64,000 nucleotides of DNA, from NCBI GenBank assembly GCA_022772305.1, contig JALFAQ010000045.1:1-64000 (forward strand), written 5' to 3'. The number at the start of each line of letters is the position of its first letter. Position 1 is the stretch's first letter. The DNA comes from Corynebacterium glucuronolyticum (GTDB taxonomy: Bacteria > Actinomycetota > Actinomycetes > Mycobacteriales > Mycobacteriaceae). The position numbers were made by a program, and so were the translations under genes. Shown here one piece after another: positions 34,949 through 43,331 of this stretch. The notes under the pieces are model-generated. The model was not told where the DNA came from, searched no databases, and was given only the letters and a program-made list of their open reading frames with translations.

Positions 34949-36553
34949 CTACAGCGGTGTTGCCTTGACCACGGTGTGGTTCTTCAGGCCTTTGGTGCGT
35001 TTGGCGGCGATTCTCGTCCACTCGTCGGGGCTTTGCGTGTTGGGCAGATCCTCGCTTTCGCGTTGCTCCTGGGCGATAGACGCCGCAAGGATCTCCCGGG
35101 TGATGCCCGGACTCGAAGGATCAGCGAGGTGCTCCTTGATCGCCTGTTTCTTCGCGCGGTCCACGACGTTGGCGATCTGCGCGCCGGAGACGAAGTCCTC
35201 GTAGTAAAGAACATGGGAGTCGCCGTTATCAAAGGTGAGCTCGACATAGGGGGTCTGAGCAAACATTTCCTCCACGCCAAATTCAATGAGTGACGCAGCG
35301 GGCTCAGCAAGGGGAAGCTCGTCTGTGATGTAGCGGGAGAAAATATCGGCAGCCCCTGCCCTATCCGGGCGATCGATGCGGATCTTCACGTCGAGACGAC
35401 CGGGGCGCAGGATGGCCGGGTCGATGAGCTCCTCGCGGTTGGTGGCACCGATGATGATGACGTTGGACAGCGACTCCACGCCGTCGAGCTCAGCCAGCAA
35501 CTGTGGCACGACGGTCGTTTCCATGTCCGAGCTAACGCCGGAGCCACGGGTGCGGAAAATGGACTCCATCTCATCGAAGAAGATGATGACAGGACGACCG
35601 GCCTCCGCCACGTCGCGGGCTTGCTCAAAGACAACGCGGATTTGGCGCTCCGTCTCACCAACGAACTTGTTGAGGAGTTCGGGCCCCTTAATAGAGAGGA
35701 AGTAGCTTGCTTCGTCACCACCCATGCGCTGCGCCAGTGAGTTGGCCACAGCCTTGGCAATAAGCGTCTTGCCGCAGCCGGGCGGGCCGTACAGCAACAC
35801 GCCCTTGGGTGGGCGCAGGTCATACTTCTTGTACAATTCCGGGTGCAGGAAGGGAAGCTCCACGGCATCTTTGATGGCTTCAATTTGCTCGTCGAGGCCG
35901 CCGATGTCCTCGTAGGTGACATCGGGGATCTGCTGGAGGTTGAGGCGGTTCATCTCGGTGACCGGGACGACCTCAAAGGCGTAGCCAATCTTCGGGCTGA
36001 CGAGCAGCGTGTCACCTGCTTCCGCCTGGCCACGAATGGGACCGGCGAGCGTGACGACGGATTTATCGCCGGTAACGGAGACGATGAGCGCGCGGTCTGT
36101 GCCAATTCGCTCCACCATGGTGGCCAGCTCACCGGAGGTGGTGAAACCGGCTGTTTCGACGATGATGTTGCCCTCGGCAAGGCGGACGCGCATCCCCGGC
36201 TGCAGGTCGGACTGGTCGACGCTGGGGGAAACCATGACGCGCATCTCGCGGTTGCCGGTGAAAATTTCGGCCGAATACCCAGGCTCGTTGGTCCCCAGGT
36301 AGGTGCCGTACGTGGACGGTGGCGTGGCGAGCTCCTCCAACTCGCCGTACAGAGTCTGTAGCTTGTCGCGCGATGCCTTGAGCAGCTCTACGAGCTTTTG
36401 GTTCCGCGCCCCGAGATCGCGGTTTTGGCGAACGAGCCGGGCGTAATCGGCGGAACGTCGGCGTTCATCGGCTTCTCGACGTTCCTTCTCTGCAACGGCC
36501 TCTGATTTAGGAGAAGGCTGCACTGATCCAGGGGAATTCTGCGCGGAAGTCAT
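34949..36553 (-). CDS. arc: AAA+ ATPase ARC (Mpa homologue), Pup receptor
   Basis: 534 residues. The N-terminal coiled coil (about residues 15-75, AVAEKERREADERRR, then LVRQNRDLG) binds Pup; two OB domains follow (about 80-220); the AAA module has Walker A GPPGCGKT (about 258-265), Walker B IIFFDEMES and Arg-finger region ILRPGRLDVK. In mycobacteria the protein ends in GQYL, which docks on the 20S proteasome; here the end is NHTVVKATPL, without Tyr, consistent with absence of proteasome genes. It probably unfolds pupylated proteins without degradation by a proteasome. Confidence 0.94.
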   Translation of the reverse strand: MTSAQNSPGSVQPSPKSEAVAEKERREADERRRSADYARLVRQNRDLGARNQKLVELLKASRDKLQTLYGELEELATPPSTYGTYLGTNEPGYSAEIFTGNREMRVMVSPSVDQSDLQPGMRVRLAEGNIIVETAGFTTSGELATMVERIGTDRALIVSVTGDKSVVTLAGPIRGQAEAGDTLLVSPKIGYAFEVVPVTEMNRLNLQQIPDVTYEDIGGLDEQIEAIKDAVELPFLHPELYKKYDLRPPKGVLLYGPPGCGKTLIAKAVANSLAQRMGGDEASYFLSIKGPELLNKFVGETERQIRVVFEQARDVAEAGRPVIIFFDEMESIFRTRGSGVSSDMETTVVPQLLAELDGVESLSNVIIIGATNREELIDPAILRPGRLDVKIRIDRPDRAGAADIFSRYITDELPLAEPAASLIEFGVEEMFAQTPYVELTFDNGDSHVLYYEDFVSGAQIANVVDRAKKQAIKEHLADPSSPGITREILAASIAQEQRESEDLPNTQSPDEWTRIAAKRTKGLKNHTVVKATPL

Positions 36554-36606
36554 ATCAATGACATTACAGTGTTCGATGTGCCCCCGGTTCGGTGCGTGTC
36601 ACCTGG

Positions 36607-37443
36607 CTATTTACGGGCGCGACGCTTGGGACGCGGCGGGGTGACACCGTCGGCAAGCCGACGGGCCCAGACAAGGAAGGCGGTGTGGGCGTTCATCCGG
36701 TGCTCCGGGCGTGTGGCCAGCCCTTCGACGCGCCATTCGCGCAGCAGTGTTTCCCACGCGCGGGGCTCCGTGAAGCACTTCTGGTCGCGGATGTGCTCCA
36801 TGATGTTCATGAGCTGCGGGACGGTGGGAACGTACGTCATGAACACGCCACCCGGGCGTAGCAGTTCCGAGACGTTATCGATACACGTCCACGGCTCCAC
36901 CATGTCCAAAATGATGCGGTCGACGGGGTCGTCGATATCGTCCAGGTGCACCTCGGAGAGGTCTCCCAAGCGGGGATCCCACTGCTCGGGTTCGTGGCCA
37001 AAGTACTCCGCCACGTTTGAGCGAGCGAATTCGAGGTGGTCATCGCGGATCTCGTAGGAAATGAGTGTGCCGGTAGGTCCGATCGCGCGAAGCAGCGCCA
37101 TAGACAGTGCACCAGATCCCGCGCCCGCCTCCAACACGCGCGCGCCGGGGAAAATATCCCCTTCGACGAGGATTTGGGCGGTGTCCTTGGGGTAGATAAC
37201 GGCTGCGCCACGGGGCATGGAGAGAACATGGTCCACCATGAGGTGCCTGAAGCAGAGGTATTCCTCACCGAGCGTGGATTCGACAACGCTGCCTTCAGGC
37301 GCGCCGATGATGTCATCATGGCGAATCTCGCCCTTGTGGGTGAAGTAGCTCTCCCCCGGCTCCAACACGATCGTGTGGTGGCGACGCTTTTGATCCGTGA
37401 GCTGCACACGGTCGCCTGCCTCAAAGGGGCCCGAATAAGCCAT
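36607..37443 (-). CDS. trmI: tRNA (adenine-58-N1) methyltransferase TrmI
   Basis: 278 residues from the ATG at 37443, preceded by GGAAGGAAC. It methylates A58 in the T-loop of tRNA. The N-terminal small beta domain (GPFEAGDRVQLTDQKRRHH) precedes a class I SAM methyltransferase: motif I VLEAGAGSGALS (about residues 102-113), then ISYEIRDDHLEFA and DRIILDMVEPW (about 176-186). The C-terminal tail is basic (PPRPKRRARK). It lies next to arc, as in other actinobacteria. Confidence 0.92.
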   Translation of the reverse strand: MAYSGPFEAGDRVQLTDQKRRHHTIVLEPGESYFTHKGEIRHDDIIGAPEGSVVESTLGEEYLCFRHLMVDHVLSMPRGAAVIYPKDTAQILVEGDIFPGARVLEAGAGSGALSMALLRAIGPTGTLISYEIRDDHLEFARSNVAEYFGHEPEQWDPRLGDLSEVHLDDIDDPVDRIILDMVEPWTCIDNVSELLRPGGVFMTYVPTVPQLMNIMEHIRDQKCFTEPRAWETLLREWRVEGLATRPEHRMNAHTAFLVWARRLADGVTPPRPKRRARK

Positions 37444-37537
37444 TACATGTTCCTTCCTTGAATAATTCCGACGGTAAATGCGCACACATGGCTACGCCCA
37501 ACAGGCTTGGAGTATACAAGTGCGGGACGGGAATCCG

Positions 37538-38020
37538 TTACGCCTCCGACTGTGGGGCGAGGTAATCGATGGTGACGGCCTCTGCTGCGATGATCGCCTC
37601 GGCGGTCTTCTTTTGATCGGCCATTTCCTTTTCCACGACCTTCTGGTGGTCGGGGTAGGTGGCAAACGTCAAAATGGTGAGGTTGTGTTCGGCACAGCGG
37701 GCGGCAGCCTCGGCATCGTTGTCAAGAAGAGCCTGGCGTGCGTCCTGGAGAGATTCCGTGAGCTCGTCGGCTATAGCTTGCGCATCTTCGTCGACTGCAT
37801 TCAGGGGCTTGACGACGATCACTTGGCCGTCCGCTGCGGGATCGTCACCGTCCCACAACACGTCGGAGGCACGCGAAAGCTCGTCCACATCAACACCAGA
37901 GGTCACGGGAAGCAGCGTTGCCCGGTGCAGACACCACGCGGCGAAACGGACCTTATCGTGGGACTCCGTACCCTCAAACGCGCGGTAGAGGTTTTCTACA
38001 AATTCGACCTGATCCCGCAT
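37538..38020 (-). CDS. Conserved acidic hypothetical protein, small
   Basis: 160 residues from the ATG at 38020; the longer open frame upstream lies inside the M18 peptidase in another phase and is a shadow. It is strongly acidic, alpha-helical and without Cys clusters or membrane segments (for example AEAAARCAEHNLTILTFATY, ending YLAPQSEA). It starts five bases after the aminopeptidase stop, so it is translated from the same message. Function unknown. I do not recognise a domain. Confidence 0.7.
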   Translation of the reverse strand: MRDQVEFVENLYRAFEGTESHDKVRFAAWCLHRATLLPVTSGVDVDELSRASDVLWDGDDPAADGQVIVVKPLNAVDEDAQAIADELTESLQDARQALLDNDAEAAARCAEHNLTILTFATYPDHQKVVEKEMADQKKTAEAIIAAEAVTIDYLAPQSEA

Positions 38021-38024
38021 CAAA

Positions 38025-39296
38025 CTAGTCCTCCTCCCCTTCGAAGAATGCCTGCAGCGCGGCAGTGAGATAGTCGACATCGTCTGCGTGGCAGAGCTCG
38101 CGAGCCGAGTGCATGGACAGAAGCGGAATGCCGACATCCACCGTGCTGATGCCCGTGCGGGTGGAAAGAATCGGGCCGATGGTGGAGCCGCAGGGCACGT
38201 CGTTGTTGGAGACGAACTCCTGGACGGGAACATCTGCCCGGTCGCAGGCGCGGATGAACGCTGCCGCGGATTCCGCCGTCGTTGCGTACCGCTGATTGGC
38301 GTTGTATTTGACCACGGGGCCGGCCCCGAGAACCGGGTAGACATGCGGATCGTGACGCTCGACGTAGTTGGGATGCACAGAGTGCGCCGCGTCGGCGGAG
38401 ACCATGATGGAGGAATCGATGACCCGGTATTTCTCGTCGCTGGTGAGTCCCGCCGTGTCGAGGATGCGGTTGATGACCTGCTCAAGCAGCGGACCACCGG
38501 CACCCGTGCGGGAGGAGCTTCCCACCTCCTCGTGGTCGAAGCAGCAAGACATAAGGATGGCATCCGGATGCGACTCTGCAGCCTGCTGCAGCGCCGTCAC
38601 CGCTGGCCACACGCTGGAAAGGTTGTCGAGCCTGCCCGTTGCGATGAGGTTGCCAGCCGCCCCCGTGGAGGCTGCCGGCTGCGCGTCACAGGTGATGAGG
38701 TCGTAGGAGACAATATCGCGGGCACGAAGACCGGCAGATTGCGCAACGAGGTCAAGAACGCCCGTCGGCTCCCCACCGATTGCCGGATCGCCGACGACAT
38801 CGACGATGGGCTGCAGATGATTCTGCTTGTCCGGGGCGAAGCCCTGGTTTGCTGAGCGGTCGAGGTGGATCGCAAGGTGCGGGATGCGCAATGCGGGAGG
38901 TGTCGTGACAAGCTGGGACGAACCGTCGGCAAGCGTGACCGTACCGGCAAGAACCAGTTCGCGATCGAACCAGCTGGAGAGGATGGCTCCTCCGTACACC
39001 TCGACACCGGCCTGGCTGAAGCCACGGGTGACCGACTCCGGCTGGGGCTTGAGCTTGAAACCGGGTGAATCCGTGTGCGCCCCGACAATACGGATGGGTT
39101 GTACCGAAATGGTCTCGGGGAGCCACCAGGCAAGGACCGCCCCACCCACCGTCATGACATGCCCACCAGGGGTGTTATCCCACGCACCGGTGAGAGACTG
39201 CTCGGTGAAACCGGCGCTGAGAAGGATCTTGGCAGCTTCGTGAGCAGCATGGAAGGAGCTGGGGCTCGCATCAACGTAGTCAGTAAACGCACTCAT
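38025..39296 (-). CDS. M18-family aminopeptidase (aspartyl aminopeptidase-like)
   Basis: 423 residues from the ATG at 39296 (MSAFTDYVDASPSSFHA). The M18 metal ligands are visible: His in VGAHTDSPGF (about residue 80), Asp in the central region GRLDNLSS (about 225), Glu-Glu in CCFDHEEVGSSS (about 255), Asp/His in VSADAAHSVHPNY (about 305) and His in PLLSMHSARELC near the C-terminus. It releases acidic or other N-terminal residues from peptides in the cytoplasm. Co-transcribed with the small acidic protein downstream. Confidence 0.9.
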   Translation of the reverse strand: MSAFTDYVDASPSSFHAAHEAAKILLSAGFTEQSLTGAWDNTPGGHVMTVGGAVLAWWLPETISVQPIRIVGAHTDSPGFKLKPQPESVTRGFSQAGVEVYGGAILSSWFDRELVLAGTVTLADGSSQLVTTPPALRIPHLAIHLDRSANQGFAPDKQNHLQPIVDVVGDPAIGGEPTGVLDLVAQSAGLRARDIVSYDLITCDAQPAASTGAAGNLIATGRLDNLSSVWPAVTALQQAAESHPDAILMSCCFDHEEVGSSSRTGAGGPLLEQVINRILDTAGLTSDEKYRVIDSSIMVSADAAHSVHPNYVERHDPHVYPVLGAGPVVKYNANQRYATTAESAAAFIRACDRADVPVQEFVSNNDVPCGSTIGPILSTRTGISTVDVGIPLLSMHSARELCHADDVDYLTAALQAFFEGEED

Positions 39297-39508
39297 GGGA
39301 TTAAGCGTACCCGGCATCTACCCGGCGGTAAGTATGAAGCGCACTCGTACCTAACAGTTACCTAACCGCGTAACCCCGCGATGGAGAAACCACGACTGTC
39401 CGAAGGAAGCGGACCTACCCACCGTGAGTGTCTTCTCGCAGAGGAGGAACAACCCCCGTGAACGTCACACGCGGGCGCATTTCACAATGGGCACGTCACG
39501 GGACATGT

Positions 39509-40357
39509 ATGAGTAAGCTGGTAGGCATTGTGAGTAGCAAAGCGAACGAAAACTTTAAGCGATTCAATGTGGCACTGTCACCCTCGCGGGTCAGCCAGTA
39601 CAAGAAGTGCCCCCTTTCCTTCCGCTTCGGTGCGATTGACAAAATCCCCACGGAAACCAAGGACTATCAGCTCAAGGGCACGCTCGTGCATGCCGTGTTG
39701 GAACAGCTCATGGGGCTTCCCCCCGAGGAGCGTACCTACCCCACAGCGGTGAAGCTTATCGTCCCCACCTGGGAGAAAATGAAGACGAAGGCTCCCGCCA
39801 ACGCCAAGGTCGTGCCGGAAGATAAGGAAATGGACTTCTTCATCCAGGCGCGCGGGTTGGTCAAGGGTTATTTCATGATGGAAAACCCACAGGGACTAAG
39901 CACGGATCGCATGGAAGAGTTCGTGTCCACCACGATCCGCGATGACGTTCCTCTTCGTGGCTTCATTGACCGCGTCGACGTTAACGATGACGGGATGGTG
40001 CGCATCGTCGACTACAAGACGGGGAAGAAGCCGAGCCCCCGCTTCGCCGACGACGCGATGGCGCAGATGAAGTTCTATGCGCTCGTGTGGTGGCGCCTGT
40101 ACGGTGTGATTCCTGCGCAGCTGCGACTCATGTACTTGGCCGTCGGCGATGACCTTACGCTCAGCCCCGATGAGGCGACGCTCGAGGCATTCGCTGCCGA
40201 TCTCGCCCTCACGTGGGACGAGATCAAGCACAAAGGTGTCCGCGGCGAGTTTGAGCCCCGCACCTCGAAGCTGTGCGGGTGGTGTGACTACCAGTCCATC
40301 TGCCCGGCTTTCGGTGGCACTCCCCCGGAGTACCCGGGGTGGCCGAACAAGGACTAA
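39509..40357 (+). CDS. RecB-family PD-(D/E)XK exonuclease with iron-sulfur Cys motif
   Basis: 282 residues from the ATG at 39509; a GTG 21 bases downstream is also plausible. The nuclease core shows RGFIDRVDVNDDGMVRIVDY followed by KTGKKP (about residues 150-176), the Asp and D-x-K catalytic set of Cas4/RecB nucleases. One Cys in SQYKKCPLSF near residue 35 and three in LCGWCDYQSICPAF at the C-terminus form the 4Fe-4S cluster arrangement of AddB/Cas4-type enzymes. No helicase domain and no CRISPR genes are nearby, so it is the stand-alone actinobacterial type. Confidence 0.87.
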   Translation: MSKLVGIVSSKANENFKRFNVALSPSRVSQYKKCPLSFRFGAIDKIPTETKDYQLKGTLVHAVLEQLMGLPPEERTYPTAVKLIVPTWEKMKTKAPANAKVVPEDKEMDFFIQARGLVKGYFMMENPQGLSTDRMEEFVSTTIRDDVPLRGFIDRVDVNDDGMVRIVDYKTGKKPSPRFADDAMAQMKFYALVWWRLYGVIPAQLRLMYLAVGDDLTLSPDEATLEAFAADLALTWDEIKHKGVRGEFEPRTSKLCGWCDYQSICPAFGGTPPEYPGWPNKD

Positions 40358-40383
40358 AAAGGTTACAGGGGGTCGAAGGGGGT

Positions 40384-41142
40384 TTACGGATATAGCGTTG
40401 GCGTGCCAACCGTGGCTCCGGTGATTGTCGCGTCGGCCTCGTTTGAATCGGCACGGAAAGAGCGAAGCATGATGCGTAACGACTGCCACTTTGACCCATC
40501 AACAATCAGCGGAACTGAAATTTTAACGATGTCATCTGAGGAAACCCTCTTCCTCATGGTTTCGGTGCCATCTACGATAAAGATGAAATCGGTATAGGTG
40601 TTGGGGGTCGAGGCATTGTCATTCATACCGTGAGTAGCCTCGAGATGCGAATACTTGCCACTTAGACGGAAATCCGTGTAGATCTCTTCGTAATGGGTCG
40701 ATTTGTCAGTAAGGGAGTACTCATATGGTTTCCCACCCATTGGAATGGTTTTGAAGTACTGCATACCTCCGAAATCGGTCAACGGATGATCTTTAAGGTA
40801 TTTTGCCCCTGTAGAAACTACCCCAGGAACGTGAGTATTACCTGGGGAATTCGTGCTTCCACCCACGCTTGTAGTCATGCCCACGATCAAACCGATGATA
40901 GTGGCGATGCTAGTTAGAATGGCAATAATTTTTTGCAAAACACCATTAACGTTGCCGGATTCCAAATCACATCTTAGGCCGTTAAGAAACTCCAATTGCT
41001 TCCTTAGGTTTCGCGAGCGGATCTGCCGTAGATATTTATAGAAAAATTGAAGCTCGTACGCTTGGTTTAACTCTGCTGTAGAGTCAGAGACCCTGTATAG
41101 AAATTGCTTTTGCCCTCCCCCGCACAAAAAGTACCCCCTCAA
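40384..41142 (-). CDS. Unknown single-pass membrane protein with NPCBM-like C-terminal domain
   Basis: Up to 252 residues. The region is clearly AT-richer than its neighbours. No ATG lies near the head: the first possible starts are TTGs at 41142 and 41127, both within the palindromic fhs terminator, so the 5' end may be truncated or use TTG at 41127 after GAGGGGG. Layout: charged helical N-part (about 20-65, ELQFFYKYLRQIRSRNLRK), one membrane helix (about 70-92, IIAILTSIATIIGLIVGMT), then an external domain. Its pattern SGKYSHLEATHG, DFIFIVDGT, KISVPLIV, SLRIMLRS is that of NPCBM/carbohydrate-binding jelly-roll folds. It looks horizontally acquired. Function unknown. Confidence 0.6.
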   Translation of the reverse strand: MRGYFLCGGGQKQFLYRVSDSTAELNQAYELQFFYKYLRQIRSRNLRKQLEFLNGLRCDLESGNVNGVLQKIIAILTSIATIIGLIVGMTTSVGGSTNSPGNTHVPGVVSTGAKYLKDHPLTDFGGMQYFKTIPMGGKPYEYSLTDKSTHYEEIYTDFRLSGKYSHLEATHGMNDNASTPNTYTDFIFIVDGTETMRKRVSSDDIVKISVPLIVDGSKWQSLRIMLRSFRADSNEADATITGATVGTPTLYP

Positions 41143-41168
41143 ATGACCACATTTGAGGGGGCACTTTT
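41127..41168. terminator. Bidirectional terminator of fhs
   Basis: Perfect 12-bp stem CCCCCTCAAATG (41134-41145) / CATTTGAGGGGG (41150-41161), four-base loop ACCA, extended beyond one mismatch by AAAAGT / ACTTTT. It works on either strand. It lies 13 bases after the fhs stop. Confidence 0.9.
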
Positions 41169-41180
41169 CGGAATAACTAA

Positions 41181-42857
41181 CTAGAACAGGCCAGAGATGG
41201 TGCCGTTCTCGTCGATGTCGATCTTCAGGGCTGCCGGGGTCTTGCCCAGACCCGGAAGGGTCATCACGTTGCCGGTGAGGGCGACAATGAAACCTGCACC
41301 GATCTTTGGCAGCAGCTCGCGGACGTGGAGGGTGTGGCCCTCCGGTGCGCCGAGCTGGGAGCCGTCATCGGTGAAGGAGTACTGCGTCTTCGAAATGATG
41401 ACGGGCAGCTTGTCCCAGCCGTTCTTCTTGAAGAATGCGAGGTCCTTCTGCGCCTTAGCGGAGTACTGCACGCCCTCTGCGTGGTACAGCTCGGTAGCGA
41501 TCTTTTCGATGTTGGCCTCGAGGCCGTCCTCGAGGTCGTACAGCGGGTGGGAGTCGCTCTTGCCGCTCTCAGCAACCTCGATAACTGCCTTGGCGAGCTC
41601 ACGAGCGCCTTCGCCGCCCTTCTCCCAGACCTTGGACTCGAGAACGCGGACGTTGTTCTTCTTGCCCCATTCGGTCATGAAGTCCTTCTCTGCCTGGGTA
41701 TCAGACACGAAGTCGTTGAGGGCGATGACCGGCTCAACACCGAACTTGCGGACGTTTTCCACGTGGCGCTCGAGGTTGACGACGCCAGCCTCCAGGGCCT
41801 CGAGGTTCTCCTTGGTGAGATCCTCGCGGGCGACACCACCGTTGTATTTGAGGGAACGGATGGTAGCGACAAGCACGACCGCGTCGACCTTGATGTCGCC
41901 GTAGCGAGCCTTCATGTCGAAGAACTTCTCTGCGCCGAGGTCAGCACCGAAGCCAGCCTCCGTGCAGACGTAGTCACCGAGCTTCATGGCGGTCTTGGTT
42001 GCCGTCAGGGTGTTGCAGCCGTGGGCAATGTTGGCGAAGGGTCCACCGTGGACGAAAGCCGGGACACCACCGAGGGTCTGGACGAGGTTCGGGTGGATCG
42101 CATCCTTGAGGAGTGTAGTAAGTGCACCCTCGACACCGAGCTCGGATACCTGAACCGGCTTGCCGTCGTAGGTGGAGCCGATGACGATGCGGCCGATGCG
42201 CTCCTTCAGATCCTTGTAGTCGGAAGCGAGGCAGAGGATGGCCATCATCTCAGAAGCTGCGGTGATATCGAAGCCGGTTTCCGTCGGGGTGCCCTGTGCC
42301 TTGCCACCGAGTCCGGTGACGATGTGGCGCAGGGAGCGGTCGTTGACGTCGAGGCAACGGCGCCAGGTGATCTGACGGGGATCAATGTTCAGAGCGTTGC
42401 CGTTGTGAATGTGTGCATCGATGAGCGCTGCGAGCGTGTTGTTTGCTGCAGCAAGAGCGTGGAAGTCACCGGTGAAGTGGAGGTTGATCTCCTCCATGGG
42501 GACGATCTGTGCGTAACCGCCACCGGCTGCGCCACCCTTGATGCCCATGACCGGGCCTTGGGAGGGCTCGCGGAGAGCAACGAAGGAGTTCTTGCCCTCG
42601 AGCTTGAGAGCATCGGCAAGGCCGATCAGCGTGGTGGTCTTGCCCTCGCCCGCGGGTGTCGGGGACATAGCGGTGACGAGGATGACCTTGGCCTTGTCGC
42701 CGTGGTCCTTGACGTAGTTGATGTCCACCTTGGCTTTGTTGGTGCCAAACGGGATCAGTGCTTCTTGGGGGATTCCTGCAGATTCCGCAATTTCAGTGAT
42801 GGGAAGGGCCTTATGGGCCTGTGCAATTTCAACATCTGATGGAACTTTTTCTGTCAT
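41181..42857 (-). CDS. fhs: Formate-tetrahydrofolate ligase
   Basis: 558 residues from the ATG at 42857 (MTEKVPSDVEIAQAH); the open frame continues upstream only as non-homologous sequence. It makes 10-formyl-THF from formate, THF and ATP. The nucleotide-binding loop TPAGEGKTTTLIGLADAL is at about residues 65-82, followed by REPSQGPVMGIKGGAAGGGY (about 94-113), a family signature; the C-terminal LPGLGKTPAALKIDIDENG is also diagnostic. Stand-alone gene with its own terminator. Confidence 0.95.
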   Translation of the reverse strand: MTEKVPSDVEIAQAHKALPITEIAESAGIPQEALIPFGTNKAKVDINYVKDHGDKAKVILVTAMSPTPAGEGKTTTLIGLADALKLEGKNSFVALREPSQGPVMGIKGGAAGGGYAQIVPMEEINLHFTGDFHALAAANNTLAALIDAHIHNGNALNIDPRQITWRRCLDVNDRSLRHIVTGLGGKAQGTPTETGFDITAASEMMAILCLASDYKDLKERIGRIVIGSTYDGKPVQVSELGVEGALTTLLKDAIHPNLVQTLGGVPAFVHGGPFANIAHGCNTLTATKTAMKLGDYVCTEAGFGADLGAEKFFDMKARYGDIKVDAVVLVATIRSLKYNGGVAREDLTKENLEALEAGVVNLERHVENVRKFGVEPVIALNDFVSDTQAEKDFMTEWGKKNNVRVLESKVWEKGGEGARELAKAVIEVAESGKSDSHPLYDLEDGLEANIEKIATELYHAEGVQYSAKAQKDLAFFKKNGWDKLPVIISKTQYSFTDDGSQLGAPEGHTLHVRELLPKIGAGFIVALTGNVMTLPGLGKTPAALKIDIDENGTISGLF

Positions 42858-43331
42858 ACATATGAGAGTACCGATATTTAGACTATTCCGTCCGGGGAAT
42901 GTTTGGTTGCGGAACGGAAAGGGGGTCTGCTGCATGCTTGCTGACCATCGTCGATAGGCAAAGATGTGACGAAAATCGAGCATCGCCAGTTCCCCGGGTA
43001 CCGACGAATCCGCTGGAACAATGGTGTTACCACAGTAAGAATATCGTTGCGCTTCGGAGACGGAAACCGCCAAGGGGATGTCCGTGCAACAAATCAACGT
43101 TTTGCTGAGTGATTTTTCTTACACCGATAGTGACAGCACACTACCCCCTAACTGGGGTAGCTAGTGAGCGTGCGTCGTCGCGCGTTTTCTTTTCTACGGC
43201 GCCTCCCCTACTTCCGTGCGGCGCAGCATCACCTGGGTAAGAACTTGGGGACAGCAAAGGCCGTAGCCAGATGGCTACGGCCTCGTTACCGAATACTACT
43301 GGCAGGCTCGGTTGTGCCTGCAGGTTGTGAC
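42858..43331. other. Intergenic region between fhs and aspA
   Basis: 474 bases upstream of fhs and downstream of aspA. It holds the aspA terminator (43259-43282) and a smaller stem CTACCCC/GGGGTAG (43141-43160). It should contain the fhs promoter and leader, but I cannot fix a promoter or a known riboswitch. Open frames crossing it have no family features. Confidence 0.5.
43259..43282 (-). terminator. Terminator of aspA
   Basis: Perfect 10-bp stem GGCCGTAGCC / GGCTACGGCC with a four-base loop, 50 bases past the aspA stop; on the minus strand it is followed by TTTGCTG. Confidence 0.75.

Noticed and set aside
39509..40357. Cas4 of a CRISPR system
   Set aside because: The nuclease and Cys motif are Cas4-like, but no repeats or other cas genes lie in the window; the stand-alone RecB-family type is common in actinobacteria.
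42858..43140. Tetrahydrofolate riboswitch upstream of fhs
   Set aside because: I could not trace its conserved pairing or core bases; only generic short stems are visible.
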